Shown here: positions 34,904 through 42,477 of the stretch, in pieces
How positions within the stretch are numbered: the first letter of the stretch is position 1
Layout: the number at the start of each line of letters is the position of its first letter
Assembly (NCBI GenBank): GCA_014240165.1
Contig: JAAZXM010000034.1
Location: forward strand, 1 to 44,045
Direction: 5' to 3'
Length of the DNA stretch: 44,045 nt
Origin: Myxococcales bacterium
GTDB taxonomy: Bacteria; Myxococcota_A; UBA9160; UBA4427
Translations under genes and position numbers: made by a program
The notes under the pieces: generated by a model
The model's input: only the letters and a program-made list of their open reading frames with translations
Databases searched by the model: none
What the model was told of the DNA's origin: nothing

Positions 34904-35683
34904 ATGATGGGTGATTTTTCAGAAAGGGTGGCGATCATTACCGGTGCGGCGCGGGGGGTGGGCGAAGCAATCGCCCAGCGACTGGCCAAAGGCGGCGCCA
35001 CGGTTGTCGTGGCCGATTTACTCGAAGCCGAAGGACGGTCGGTCGCCGAGTCGATAGGCGGGCACTTCTTGGCACTGGATGTCACCGACGCCGACCAGTG
35101 GGACCAAGTCGCAAAAGACGTTCGGGCACGATTTGGGAGCATCGACATATTGGTCAACAACGCGGGCATCCTGCATATGGGAACCCTTGCCAATACCTCG
35201 CCAGAGATATTTCGCAGGGTGCTCGAGGTCAACACGGTCGGCCCTTTTCTCGGCATTCGCGCTGTCGCGGCGACTATGCAAGAGCAGGCACGTGGGGCGA
35301 TCGTCAATGTGGCTTCGGTCGAAGCGTTGAGCGGGATGAATGGGCTCTCGGCCTATTGCGCCAGCAAATGGGGAGTACGTGGCCTGGCCAAGGCGGCGGC
35401 CTTGGAGCTTGGACGTCACGGGATACGTGTCAACACCGTCTGTCCTGCTGGCGGAAATCCGGCCATGTTCGGCCCTTGGTTCGAACGTATGGCGCCCTTC
35501 ATGGATGAGACACTCGCCTATGTCGAGCAGCGCGCGATGCCCGGTGTCGTACCCATAGAAACAATCGCCGAGGCAGTCAGCTGGTTGGCTTCGGATGCCA
35601 GTGGTCGCTGCACGGGTGTCGACCTGCCCGTCGACGGTGGGTCCATGGCGGGAGCCTGGATCCCCGGCTTCAATACACTCTAG
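34904..35683 (+). CDS. SDR-family oxidoreductase
   Basis: A 259-residue classical SDR: cofactor loop TGAARGVG, NNAG, catalytic Ser in NVASVEALSG and YCASK. The substrate loop VCPAGGNPAMFG and C-terminal CTGVDLPVDGG are complete. It is full length, unlike several remnants nearby. GGAG lies 4 nt before the ATG at 34904 and 7 nt before a second ATG at 34907. A dispersed element begins 16 bp after the stop. The substrate is unknown; it lies near a DUF1330 gene but is not co-transcribed through the element. Confidence 0.9.
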   Translation: MMGDFSERVAIITGAARGVGEAIAQRLAKGGATVVVADLLEAEGRSVAESIGGHFLALDVTDADQWDQVAKDVRARFGSIDILVNNAGILHMGTLANTSPEIFRRVLEVNTVGPFLGIRAVAATMQEQARGAIVNVASVEALSGMNGLSAYCASKWGVRGLAKAAALELGRHGIRVNTVCPAGGNPAMFGPWFERMAPFMDETLAYVEQRAMPGVVPIETIAEAVSWLASDASGRCTGVDLPVDGGSMAGAWIPGFNTL

Positions 35684-35698
35684 GCCTGGGGCTGGCGA

Positions 35699-35775
35699 CG
35701 GGGCTCCCCATAGGGATTCTACAGAGCACCCCTATCCGGACATCCTTCAGAAGACAGCCCAAATATCCTACCCTC
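35699..35775 (+). repeat. Dispersed promoter-like element, copy 6
   Basis: CGGGGCTCCCCATAGGGATT, CCGGACATCCTTCAG, then AGACAGCCCAAATATCC and TACCCT (35769-35774). It reads toward the DUF1330 gene at 35805, about 30 bp away. Confidence 0.65.
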
Positions 35776-35804
35776 ATGCATTCATCCCACGGAGACCCCA
35801 ATCC

Positions 35805-36218
35805 ATGAACGTCGAAAACGCAGTTGCCCCCACCCCCGAACAGATCCAGGAACTGGCCGAGGAGGGTCACGATCGCCCCATCTACATGGTGAACCTCCTC
35901 AAGTTCAAGGAGAAGGCCGAGTACGACGACGGACGTGAGACAGAGTTGACCGGGGAGGAGGCGTACGGAATCTATGGAGCGGAGGTCGTCGGCCATCTCT
36001 CCCAGGTCGGTGGCAAGCTTGTGATCGGCGGCCAGGTGACGGGTCTCCGCCTCGGCGCGGTCGAAGAACTCTGGGATTCCGTTGCGATCGCGATGTATCC
36101 GAACCGCAAGGCGATGCTCAAGATGATCACGAACCCCCAGTACATGAAGAGCGCCGAACATCGATCCGCCGGGCTCGCCGGGCAGCTCAACATCGAGATG
36201 GTTCTTCCCGGAAGCTGA
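35805..36218 (+). CDS. DUF1330 domain protein
   Basis: A 137-residue protein with the ferredoxin-like dimeric alpha/beta-barrel pattern of DUF1330: RPIYMVNLLKFKEKA, YGIYGAEVVGHLSQVGGKLV, and WDSVAIAMYPNRKAMLKM. Related proteins act as small oxygenase- or isomerase-like units, but this family has no fixed function. The start has GGAGA. The short leader from copy 6 suggests its own transcript. A possible C-terminal stump of another gene (ending VPVRFW, stop near 36320) lies downstream. Confidence 0.85.
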   Translation: MNVENAVAPTPEQIQELAEEGHDRPIYMVNLLKFKEKAEYDDGRETELTGEEAYGIYGAEVVGHLSQVGGKLVIGGQVTGLRLGAVEELWDSVAIAMYPNRKAMLKMITNPQYMKSAEHRSAGLAGQLNIEMVLPGS

Positions 36219-36334
36219 GCCACGCCCGCCAAGCTTCCGAGCTCGACTGTGACGACCATTCTGCGGCCATGAACGAACTCGTCGACAAGCACGGCGTCGT
36301 TCCTGTTCGCTTCTGGTGATCACTCCCCCGCGAA

Positions 36335-36411
36335 GGGGTCCTCACTGCGATTCAGCCCCACACCCCTACCCCATGCCCTGTCAAAAAGCGTCTTTCATGT
36401 CGCATTCCCAG
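36335..36411 (+). repeat. Dispersed promoter-like element, copy 7
   Basis: AGGGGTCCTCACTGCGATTC, CACACCCCTACCCCAT, CCCTGTCA (36376-36383), 19 nt, CATTCC (36403-36408). The -10-like box has drifted. It lies about 130 bp before the cohesin-like gene. Confidence 0.55.
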
Positions 36412-36539
36412 CTTATTTCTGGACTCTCCTGTCGCGGGGTGGGAAAATGAAAATCACAATCAGGAGCCGCTTCTCGTTGCTCGAAGCGGAGCCTTTTCGT
36501 CGGGCAAGGCCGTTCAAGACAATTTGAGGGGAAACCCTG

Positions 36540-37628
36540 ATGCCGTTTCGAATCCTCGTCACACTCGCAACCTGCTTCACACTTATCGCCGCCGCTCCAG
36601 CCGCAGCCTATCGGCTTTGGTTGGAGACCAGCTACACCGGCGAGACCCTGAGCCCAGGTCAGGACGTCATTGTCGAAGTCCACATCGATACCGAGGGCGA
36701 TACCGGCGCGCTCTGGTTCTCGGCCTCGGTGCTCTTTCCTGCAGGGGTCATACAATACGACGGGCCGGCATCGTCTTCAGCCAGCTATCTGCTCTATTCA
36801 GGCGGCAAGGGCACGTTCGGCTACATGGCCCCGTCGAGCGTGAACATTCCACCTCGCCCATTACTCTGGCCGACCGCGTCTGACCAGATCAACGTCGACT
36901 TCGTGATCGACGACACCTTCGGCCCTGGCACCCAGGCGACTCCTTCCGATGAACTCGTGGCCACGCTGAGCTTCACGGTCATTGGCGCAGGTTCTGGCCA
37001 AATCGCACTGGACCTCGGCCGAGATGGAAATATTTTCGCCGTCGTGGGTGGGCCCGGCGGCGCGGAGGACATCAAGGGCCTGGTGACGCTCGAATCTCCA
37101 ATCAGTGTGACTGCCGCGGTTGGCGTACCGGCGCTTGGCTCCTTCGGCCTCCTCCTCCTGGCCGGCTTGATGGGCTGTCTAGCCCAGGGACGCCTGCGAT
37201 TGGCGAACGCTCGGGTCGCATCCAACAGCGTTCTCGTATGCCTCACGGTCATCGCAGTGGGCACCTTTGCGCCGACCGTGCACGCCGTGGATGACGCGGA
37301 TTCAGACGGCGTACCCGATGCGTCTGACAACTGCGTCAACGTCCCGAATGGACCGCTGGGTGGGCTCTGCGCTGCACAGGAAGATGCTGACATGGACGGA
37401 TACGGCAATGCATGCGACTTCGACGTCAACAACGACGGAGTTGCGGGCATGGATGACTGGCACCTCACCTGGCTCGCCAGGGGAACCACCGACCCGCTCT
37501 ACCAGTTCACCTGCACGGGAGGTGTCTCCAGCCTCGATCTCGCCGAGATGCTCAACGCGATTCGAAGCTTCGCGCTGCCCGGTCCCTCGGGCCTGGCGTG
37601 TGCGGGATCGATCCCATGCGCGCCATAA
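36540..37628 (+). CDS. Two-part exported protein: cohesin-like domain, anchor, then calcium-loop domain
   Basis: A 362-residue protein that reads as two exported proteins joined in frame. Residues 1-23 are a signal peptide (ending AAAPAAA). Residues 24-190 resemble a cohesin-like beta-sandwich (LSPGQDVIVEVHIDTEGD, LWFSASVLFPAGVIQYDG). Residues 196-225 look like a C-terminal sorting anchor (VPALGSFGLLLLAGLMG, then basic RLRLANAR). Residues 226-249 form a second hydrophobic, signal-like segment ending APTVHA. A thrombospondin-3-type calcium region follows (DDADSDGVPDASDNC) and then a dockerin-like loop (DFDVNNDGVAGMDDW). GAGGGG precedes the ATG. A normal sorting-signal protein would end near residue 225. 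Confidence 0.75.
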   Translation: MPFRILVTLATCFTLIAAAPAAAYRLWLETSYTGETLSPGQDVIVEVHIDTEGDTGALWFSASVLFPAGVIQYDGPASSSASYLLYSGGKGTFGYMAPSSVNIPPRPLLWPTASDQINVDFVIDDTFGPGTQATPSDELVATLSFTVIGAGSGQIALDLGRDGNIFAVVGGPGGAEDIKGLVTLESPISVTAAVGVPALGSFGLLLLAGLMGCLAQGRLRLANARVASNSVLVCLTVIAVGTFAPTVHAVDDADSDGVPDASDNCVNVPNGPLGGLCAAQEDADMDGYGNACDFDVNNDGVAGMDDWHLTWLARGTTDPLYQFTCTGGVSSLDLAEMLNAIRSFALPGPSGLACAGSIPCAP

Positions 37629-37644
37629 CGCGGGACAGATCAAA

Positions 37645-38331
37645 TTAGAACAGTGAGTAACGCGGGCCCCTTGGCTTGGGGACTTTTACATCCGCGGGCA
37701 GAGTGCAGATCCGGTCCATTCGCGTGATGCTTCCGTCGGCGTATTCCCAGATCAACTGGTCGCCGTCGAGGTAGCGCCTCACGACGACCGGTCCCCAGCC
37801 AAACACGTGAAAATCGAGGACTCCGTCGTTCCAGATCACGCCGGCCGAGGTTCGGGGGCAGTACTCGCGATCGCCGATCGTAAAGAAGACGCCCCCTTCC
37901 GTGTCGTTTGAGGTCTCACCGAGGGTGCTATTCGGGCCCTTGTCGTGGATGATGCCCGAAGAAGTGATCACCGTGCGACTGCCGCACTGTTCGACGCGCT
38001 CCACGTGGCCGATGTGATCCCCCGCCACACCTTTCCAAAGACCGCGGATATCCGAGGCCTCTTCGACGAGCGGCTCGGTGCATTCGGCCAGGATCGGGAG
38101 TGGGAAGTGGTTATATCCGCAGCCCGGCGTGTTTCCTTTCGGGATGTCGGCCGCCTTCTTTCCACTGCCGTCGAGCACGCGGAGATCGCAGTAATCGATT
38201 GTGCTGCCGTCGCCCGCCAGTGTCGCCGGGTCTGTTGTGAGGGGAGGCCGAGCGGAAAAGAACAGCTGCCAGAACGCGGCCAAGAACAGCAGCGTGATGC
38301 TCACGAAAAATCGAACGAACCATTTTTTCAT
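37645..38331 (-). CDS. Membrane-anchored hypothetical protein
   Basis: A 228-residue protein with a single N-terminal helix (FVRFFVSITLLFLAAFWQLF) and a periplasmic part containing several Cys residues (DYCDL, PGCGYNHFP, AECTEP, EQCGS, REYCPR, RICTLP). I recognise no family. The pattern of short beta-like stretches (VFFTIGDREY, HVFGWGPVVVRRYLDGDQL) suggests a small beta-rich domain stabilised by disulfides. AGGAAAG precedes the ATG. Only 16 bp separate its stop from the convergent gene's stop. Confidence 0.65.
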   Translation of the reverse strand: MKKWFVRFFVSITLLFLAAFWQLFFSARPPLTTDPATLAGDGSTIDYCDLRVLDGSGKKAADIPKGNTPGCGYNHFPLPILAECTEPLVEEASDIRGLWKGVAGDHIGHVERVEQCGSRTVITSSGIIHDKGPNSTLGETSNDTEGGVFFTIGDREYCPRTSAGVIWNDGVLDFHVFGWGPVVVRRYLDGDQLIWEYADGSITRMDRICTLPADVKVPKPRGPRYSLF

Positions 38332-38458
38332 CGGATCTTTCCTCGCAGTGCCTGACTCACAATCCAGACCCCCGCGCAGGACTGCCAGAACACAACCCTG
38401 GCCCAACCTCCGCGGGTAGTTTTCCGATTGGTCACTGACGCACACTAGCCCCGCAAGC

Positions 38459-38533
38459 GGGCTTCTGATAGGGATCTGACACAACGTCCACACCGAGACG
38501 CCCTGCCAAAAAACAGCTTGAATGGCTTATCCT
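38459..38533 (+). repeat. Dispersed promoter-like element, copy 8
   Basis: GGGCTTCTGATAGGGATCTG, ACACAACGTCCACACCGA, CCCTGCCA (38501-38508), 19 nt, TATCCT (38528-38533). It points at the selenoprotein gene (38580), with a predicted leader of about 40 nt. Confidence 0.7.
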
Positions 38534-38579
38534 CTGCCCTATCTTCGGGTCTATCGCCACCGCGCCGCCGGAGAGTGTC

Positions 38580-39485
38580 ATGAGCCAGAACGTCGACCGT
38601 ACCCACCGCACCTTCGTGAGCTATATCGACAAGTCGCGCAAGTTCTACGCCGCGCATGGCTACGAGCGTCCGTATCAGTGGGCCTACCACGAAGAGGTTC
38701 CATTCCAGCCTCTGACTCAGCCGTTGGCTGCAAGCCGCGTCGGCGTCGTCACCACGAGTTCGCTCTACACCGCGGATCGACCCGAGCACTGGCCCGGGAC
38801 CAAAGCCAAGCACCCCTTCGCCCTTGAACTCGAAGACCTCCCATCGCGGATGTACACCGACGACCTCTCCTGGGACAAGGAAGCCACGCATACGAACGAC
38901 CGCGAGAGCTTCCTCCCGATCGACAATCTTCGCCGTTGGGTCGCCGAGGGCCGCATCGGCTCCGTGGCGCCTCGCGTCTATGGCGTGCCGACCGACTACA
39001 GCCAGCGACGCACCCATGAACTCGATGCACCGAAGATCGTCGCATGGGCGAAGGAAGACGAAGTCGACGTGGCCCTACTCGTTCCCTTGTGACCCGTGTG
39101 TCACCAGACCGTGAGTCTGGTCGCACGTCACTTGGAGGCAGCGGGGGTTCCGACCGTGGTGATCGGGTCGGGCCGGGACATCGTCGAGCAGTGCGGCGTG
39201 CCTCGCTTCCTCTTCATGGACTTCCCGCTCGGCAACCCGATCGGTCGACCCGACGACCCCGAGATGCAGAAGCAATGCCTGGGCCTGGCATTCGATCTAT
39301 TCGAGAACGCATCCCTGCCACGCACCACCGTGCAGACGCCGTTCGTCTGGAGTGGCGATCACGGCTGGCGCGAGCGCTACATGCGCGTCGACGATTCGAA
39401 TCGCGAGGCCTTCGCACGTCTGGGCGAAGAACGGCGAAACGCCCAGCGGACGGCGAAAAACGACGGCCGGGCGCGTTCCGGCTGA
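38580..39485 (+). CDS. Putative selenoprotein, GrdB-related oxidoreductase (in-frame UGA)
   Basis: A 301-residue product if TGA at 39090-39092 is read as selenocysteine (residue 171). The N-terminal half (to LLVPL) and C-terminal half (PVCHQTVSLVARHLEAAG, CGVPRFLFMDFPLGNPIGR, FVWSGDHGWRERYM) are in the same frame and together resemble proteins called glycine/sarcosine/betaine reductase selenoprotein B-like. The TGA creates U-P-V-C (U171-C174), equivalent to a CxxC redox pair. Just downstream is a stem-loop of SECIS type. GGAGAG precedes the ATG. Function: probably a thiol/selenol reductase of unknown substrate. If UGA were a true stop, both halves would be non-functional, yet both remain conserved-looking with normal codon use. 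Confidence 0.78.
39093..39128 (+). promoter_or_regulatory. Candidate SECIS hairpin after the UGA codon
   Basis: ACCAGAC (39103-39109) pairs perfectly with GTCTGGT (39115-39121) around a 5-nt loop CGTGA. Below a C-C mismatch the stem extends by six more pairs (39096-39101 with 39123-39128, allowing G-U). The loop centre is 20 nt after the UGA, close to the position used in bacterial SECIS elements such as that of fdhF. It lies inside the coding sequence, as bacterial SECIS elements do. Confidence 0.6.
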
Positions 39486-39532
39486 TGTACCGCGGATGAC
39501 CCACTCGCCCATGAACAAAGAATCACCCGCCA

Positions 39533-39608
39533 CGGGGCTTCAGTAGGGATTGACATCACACCCCTGCTCGGACGCCCTGCCAGAAGACAGCTTGAATGGC
39601 CTATCCTC
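39533..39608 (+). repeat. Dispersed promoter-like element, copy 9
   Basis: GGGGCTTCAGTAGGGATTGA, CATCACACCCCTGCTCGGAC, CCCTGCCA (39575-39582), 19 nt, TATCCT (39602-39607). It is the cleanest copy and reads toward the metallophosphoesterase (39695). Confidence 0.75.
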
Positions 39609-39694
39609 GAGCTGCGATAAACCGGTCTTGGATGAGGCCCACTCGTTGGCCCGACTGGATGTGCCACACTTTCTTTAGCCGCCGGGAGTCCTTC

Positions 39695-40663
39695 ATGAAC
39701 GACACGATTCGCATCTTGCAATTGTCCGATACGCATTTCCTGGAGGACGGGGCAGAACCCGAAGGCGCAGTCGCTTACAACACGGACGAGGCATTCGACG
39801 CCGTCTTCCGTCACATCGGCGAACACTATGGCGAACACTACGGCGAACACTATGGCGAACACGACGGCGAACACGACGGCGAACACGACGCTCTCGACAT
39901 GGTTGTCGTGACCGGCGACGTTGCCGACCACGGTCGTCGACCTCAATACCGGAAGGCGGCTGAAGCGTTTTCTCGCTTCTCTGTCGCCGTAAACGTGATT
40001 CCCGGCAATCACGACCAGGACGCGGTGTTTACCGCGTCGATGGCAAGGCCATCCGTCTCGACGTCTCGGGTGATCGAAGTCGGTGCCTGGGCGTTCTTGT
40101 TCGTGGACTCGAGCGCAGGCAACCTCGTGATAGACGCAGCCGGGCGCGCCGTCGACCCCCCGGAGTACGCCGACAGACTCCATAGCGATGGAAGCCTGGG
40201 CACCGCGGAGGCCGCTTGGATACGCGACATGGCCTCCCAGGCGGAAGCCGACCACGTATTCATTTGGGTGCATCATCAACCGGGATGTCCAGTGGGCATG
40301 TTGAACGCCGAGGCCTACAACGCCGAGTGGGCCGACCTGTTGGGCGATCTACCGACTGTTCGTGGGGTGGGGGCCGGTCATACCCACGCTCCAGACACGT
40401 ACGAGTTCATGGGCCGCACCGTTCATGTCGGACCCTCATTGAAGAACAACTTCGACCTCAAGAAAAACACCTGGCTTCCCCCGGGCTACCGCGCCTACAC
40501 CTTTGGTGCCGACGGCACGGTGCAGAGTCAATTGCAGCTCGTCGATGATGAGCGTTGGCCTCGGCGCCCGTTTGGCAGCGCCATGAGGGCGCTCTTCGAC
40601 GGCGAGCTGACGTTTGAGGAGCTGCGTGCAATCGCCGAACGAAAGGCATCGCAACGGGCCTAG
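39695..40663 (+). CDS. Metallophosphoesterase with a His/Glu-rich repeat insertion
   Basis: A 322-residue calcineurin-like phosphoesterase, similar to 3',5'-cyclic-nucleotide phosphodiesterases (CpdA type). Metal and active-site motifs in order are LQLSDTHFL (DxH), VVTGDVADHG (GDxxD), IPGNHDQ (GNHD), WVHHQPGCP and GAGHTHAPDT (GHxH). All are intact. Residues 42-65 are six tandem GEHY/GEHD units from a 12-bp DNA repeat, placed between the first two motifs. GGGAG precedes the ATG. The substrate is probably a cyclic nucleotide or other phosphodiester. The insertion is discussed separately. Confidence 0.85.
   Translation: MNDTIRILQLSDTHFLEDGAEPEGAVAYNTDEAFDAVFRHIGEHYGEHYGEHYGEHDGEHDGEHDALDMVVVTGDVADHGRRPQYRKAAEAFSRFSVAVNVIPGNHDQDAVFTASMARPSVSTSRVIEVGAWAFLFVDSSAGNLVIDAAGRAVDPPEYADRLHSDGSLGTAEAAWIRDMASQAEADHVFIWVHHQPGCPVGMLNAEAYNAEWADLLGDLPTVRGVGAGHTHAPDTYEFMGRTVHVGPSLKNNFDLKKNTWLPPGYRAYTFGADGTVQSQLQLVDDERWPRRPFGSAMRALFDGELTFEELRAIAERKASQRA
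39818..39889 (+). repeat. 12-bp coding repeat (GEHY/GEHD)
   Basis: Six 12-bp units begin at 39818, 39830, 39842, 39854, 39866 and 39878. Each is GGCGAACAC plus TAT, TAC, TAT or GAC, so the first three end in Tyr and the last three in Asp. Confidence 0.95.
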
Positions 40664-41012
40664 CTGGCTGGCCATCCGCGTGTTGGTGTGTACGCCAGAG
40701 CGGATGATGCGCGATGAACTACGGGGTGCCCTCCACGGGGCCAGGTCCTCGGCTGGGGTCATGTATCTACCTCCAGGCGCAGCGATCGGTGAGGGTCACG
40801 CGGAGAAGAAGGCAGCCGTCGTCCTCGAATGGATCAAACAGCTCTGACCCCCGACGGGGCCCCCGATAGGAACTTGACATAACGGCCATACTCGGACGTT
40901 GTGTTGGAAGGCGGCTTGTATGTCCTATCGCCTACGACAGCTCATTTCTTCCTTGCTCACTGCCAGAATTCGAAATGCTGGGAGGATGTCGGCTCCCGGA
41001 TGCACGCTGGGG
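40664..41012. other. Intergenic region with remnant and element
   Basis: After the phosphoesterase stop, a frame to the TGA at 40845-40847 ends in GHAEKKAAVVLEWIKQL and could be the C-terminal stump of a lost gene, but I cannot name it. Copy 10 of the dispersed element begins 9 bp later. The rest, up to the convergent PhyH stop, shows no gene. Confidence 0.35.
40856..40931 (+). repeat. Dispersed promoter-like element, copy 10 (orphan)
   Basis: GGGGCCCCCGATAGGAACTT, GACATAACGGCCATAC, CTCGGACGTTGTGTTG, then TATCGC (40926-40931). Unlike the others, no plus-strand gene follows: the next gene is the convergent PhyH. AACGGCC and GGACGTT can pair across ATACTC. Confidence 0.65.
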
Positions 41013-41870
41013 CTATGCGAGGGTCGATTTGATTTCTTCCAGGCTGACGGCTTCACCGCTCGCCGCTACAAGATCAGGGCGCACGGCTGAAATCGAATCG
41101 ATACCCCCATCGACGAATCCCAGGCTATACGCTCCTCGCGCGTAGCCCATCAGCCGGAGCATTTTTTCGGGAAGCGCTTCGAGTACCTCCGCCGGACAGC
41201 AAAGGTATTGATTCTCCTCCTGGCGAAGCCAGGCGAGGCTGTAGTGAACGATAAGCCCAATGCGGTCACGGTCGGTGCTGTTCGGGCCGGCACCGTGGTA
41301 AAGCGAACCGGTGTACAACAATACTGAGCCTGCGCTCATCTCGGCGGGCAGGCTGTCCTCCAGACCGAACTGCTTGAAGTCTTCGCCTCGATGGGAGCCT
41401 GGCACAACACGAGTGGCACCGTTGGCCTCTGTAAAATCGGTAAGCGCCCACATCGTGGAGAAGGTCGAGTCAAAACCCTGCGGAAAGGGAAACATGTCGA
41501 ACGCCCACTGATCGCGATGGATCGGTTGGGGCTCAGAGCCTGGTCCGACAGCGATGACCTGGGTCGCGTGCAGTTGGTAATTCGTTGCGTGGGCAAGGGC
41601 CTGGTCGGCAACGCCGAGGACAGTGGAGTTCAGGATGATATCGTGTGAACTCGGCGAGCGACCGACAAGCGTCCCCACTCGTCGAGTCTGGCGGCCGTCG
41701 AACTCGTCGCGGCCGGCGGGCGCTGCCTCTAGCCACGGATCCATCTCTTTCCTGATCGCCGCAACGGTCTCCTTGGGCATGAGGCCGTCGATAACGACGC
41801 AACCGTCTCGATTTAGAAGCTCATTTATACTTTCGACAGACGTATCGGCCGGAAGATGAACGATCGACAT
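41013..41870 (-). CDS. Phytanoyl-CoA dioxygenase (PhyH) family protein
   Basis: A 285-residue Fe(II)/2-oxoglutarate dioxygenase. The iron triad is H-x-D in PIHRDQWAFDMFP and a distal His in GSLYHGAGPN, with a probable 2-oxoglutarate Arg in DRIGLIVHY. The signature TEANGATRVVPGSHRG matches the family. It is only distantly similar to the PhyH at 24954, so the two are probably not recent duplicates. Its minus-strand upstream region carries copy 11 of the dispersed element. The substrate is unknown. Confidence 0.9.
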   Translation of the reverse strand: MSIVHLPADTSVESINELLNRDGCVVIDGLMPKETVAAIRKEMDPWLEAAPAGRDEFDGRQTRRVGTLVGRSPSSHDIILNSTVLGVADQALAHATNYQLHATQVIAVGPGSEPQPIHRDQWAFDMFPFPQGFDSTFSTMWALTDFTEANGATRVVPGSHRGEDFKQFGLEDSLPAEMSAGSVLLYTGSLYHGAGPNSTDRDRIGLIVHYSLAWLRQEENQYLCCPAEVLEALPEKMLRLMGYARGAYSLGFVDGGIDSISAVRPDLVAASGEAVSLEEIKSTLA

Positions 41871-41913
41871 CGGAATTCTCCTCGTACTGCGTCAGGGCGA
41901 TCTGAACCTCACG

Positions 41914-41968
41914 ACGATAGGACACGAACTAAAATGCTGGCAGGGCAGCTTATATGGACTAACCCCCT
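41914..41968 (-). repeat. Dispersed promoter-like element, copy 11 (minus strand)
   Basis: On the minus strand: GGTTAGTCCATATAAGCTG, CCCTGCCA (41945 to 41938), 18 nt, TATCGT (41919 to 41914). The spacer is one base shorter than in most copies. It points at the minus-strand PhyH gene whose ATG is at 41870, which shows that orientation follows the gene, not the replicon. Confidence 0.6.
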
Positions 41969-42416
41969 ACTCACACTCGTAGGGATTTTTCGAGAAGCAG
42001 GTGCAGCGAGCGGCAAGTTCCTTGGACCCGCGCGCGATAACACCCGCCTGGAGCATGACGCGATGGCCGTAGCCTGTTCGCGTAGCCACCGGCGCAGTGC
42101 TCTTATGCTTGGCACGCATGACGGCTCCGTAGATCTTGCCGGACTCTGCCTCGAAGCTGGCTGCGCAGTAGGAGTCGAGCTCGTAGCCCTCGAGGTCTTT
42201 GCCGCTGAGGTGGATGAGAATCGTGTGCATCCCTGGCAGAACGGCGACTTCCGGCATGTAGAGGGTGCGGCCATCAATCGCGACGATCTCGGCGTCGTCG
42301 GCAACGGAGGCGGCGAAGATCGCGACCTCGTCCGGAGATCGCACAGGCCCCTCGTAGAACCGCGCAGGTGCACAGCCGATGACGAACAGATGGAGGAGAA
42401 TGACGGCGTATCGCAT
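41967..42416 (-). CDS. Small lipoprotein of unknown function
   Basis: A 149-residue protein with a short lipoprotein signal (AVILLHLFVIGC, lipobox VIGC). A compact domain follows with TILIHLSGKDLEGYEL and CAASFEAESGKIYGAVM, and a Cys-rich tail (ARCTCFSKNPYEC). The pattern ofPGMHTILIH plus a later FEAESGKIYGA resembles small lipoproteins that bind envelope components, but I name no family. A minus-strand TACCCT box lies about 20 bp before the ATG. Confidence 0.6.
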   Translation of the reverse strand: MRYAVILLHLFVIGCAPARFYEGPVRSPDEVAIFAASVADDAEIVAIDGRTLYMPEVAVLPGMHTILIHLSGKDLEGYELDSYCAASFEAESGKIYGAVMRAKHKSTAPVATRTGYGHRVMLQAGVIARGSKELAARCTCFSKNPYECE

Positions 42417-42477
42417 GGTGGATCCGACGGCAGGGTATCACGCGCATGGCGGTCGTAGCTACCCACGATGCTAGCCG

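Noticed and set aside
38580..39092. A stand-alone 170-residue protein ending at the TGA
   Set aside because: The downstream in-frame half is protein-like and the joint product resembles one family, so recoding is more likely than two genes.
21851..41968. The dispersed elements as integron attC sites between gene cassettes
   Set aside because: Some copies follow a stop codon closely, as attC sites do, but the required RYYYAAC/GTTRRRY ends and long inverted arms are absent, gene orientation is not uniform, and no integrase is seen.
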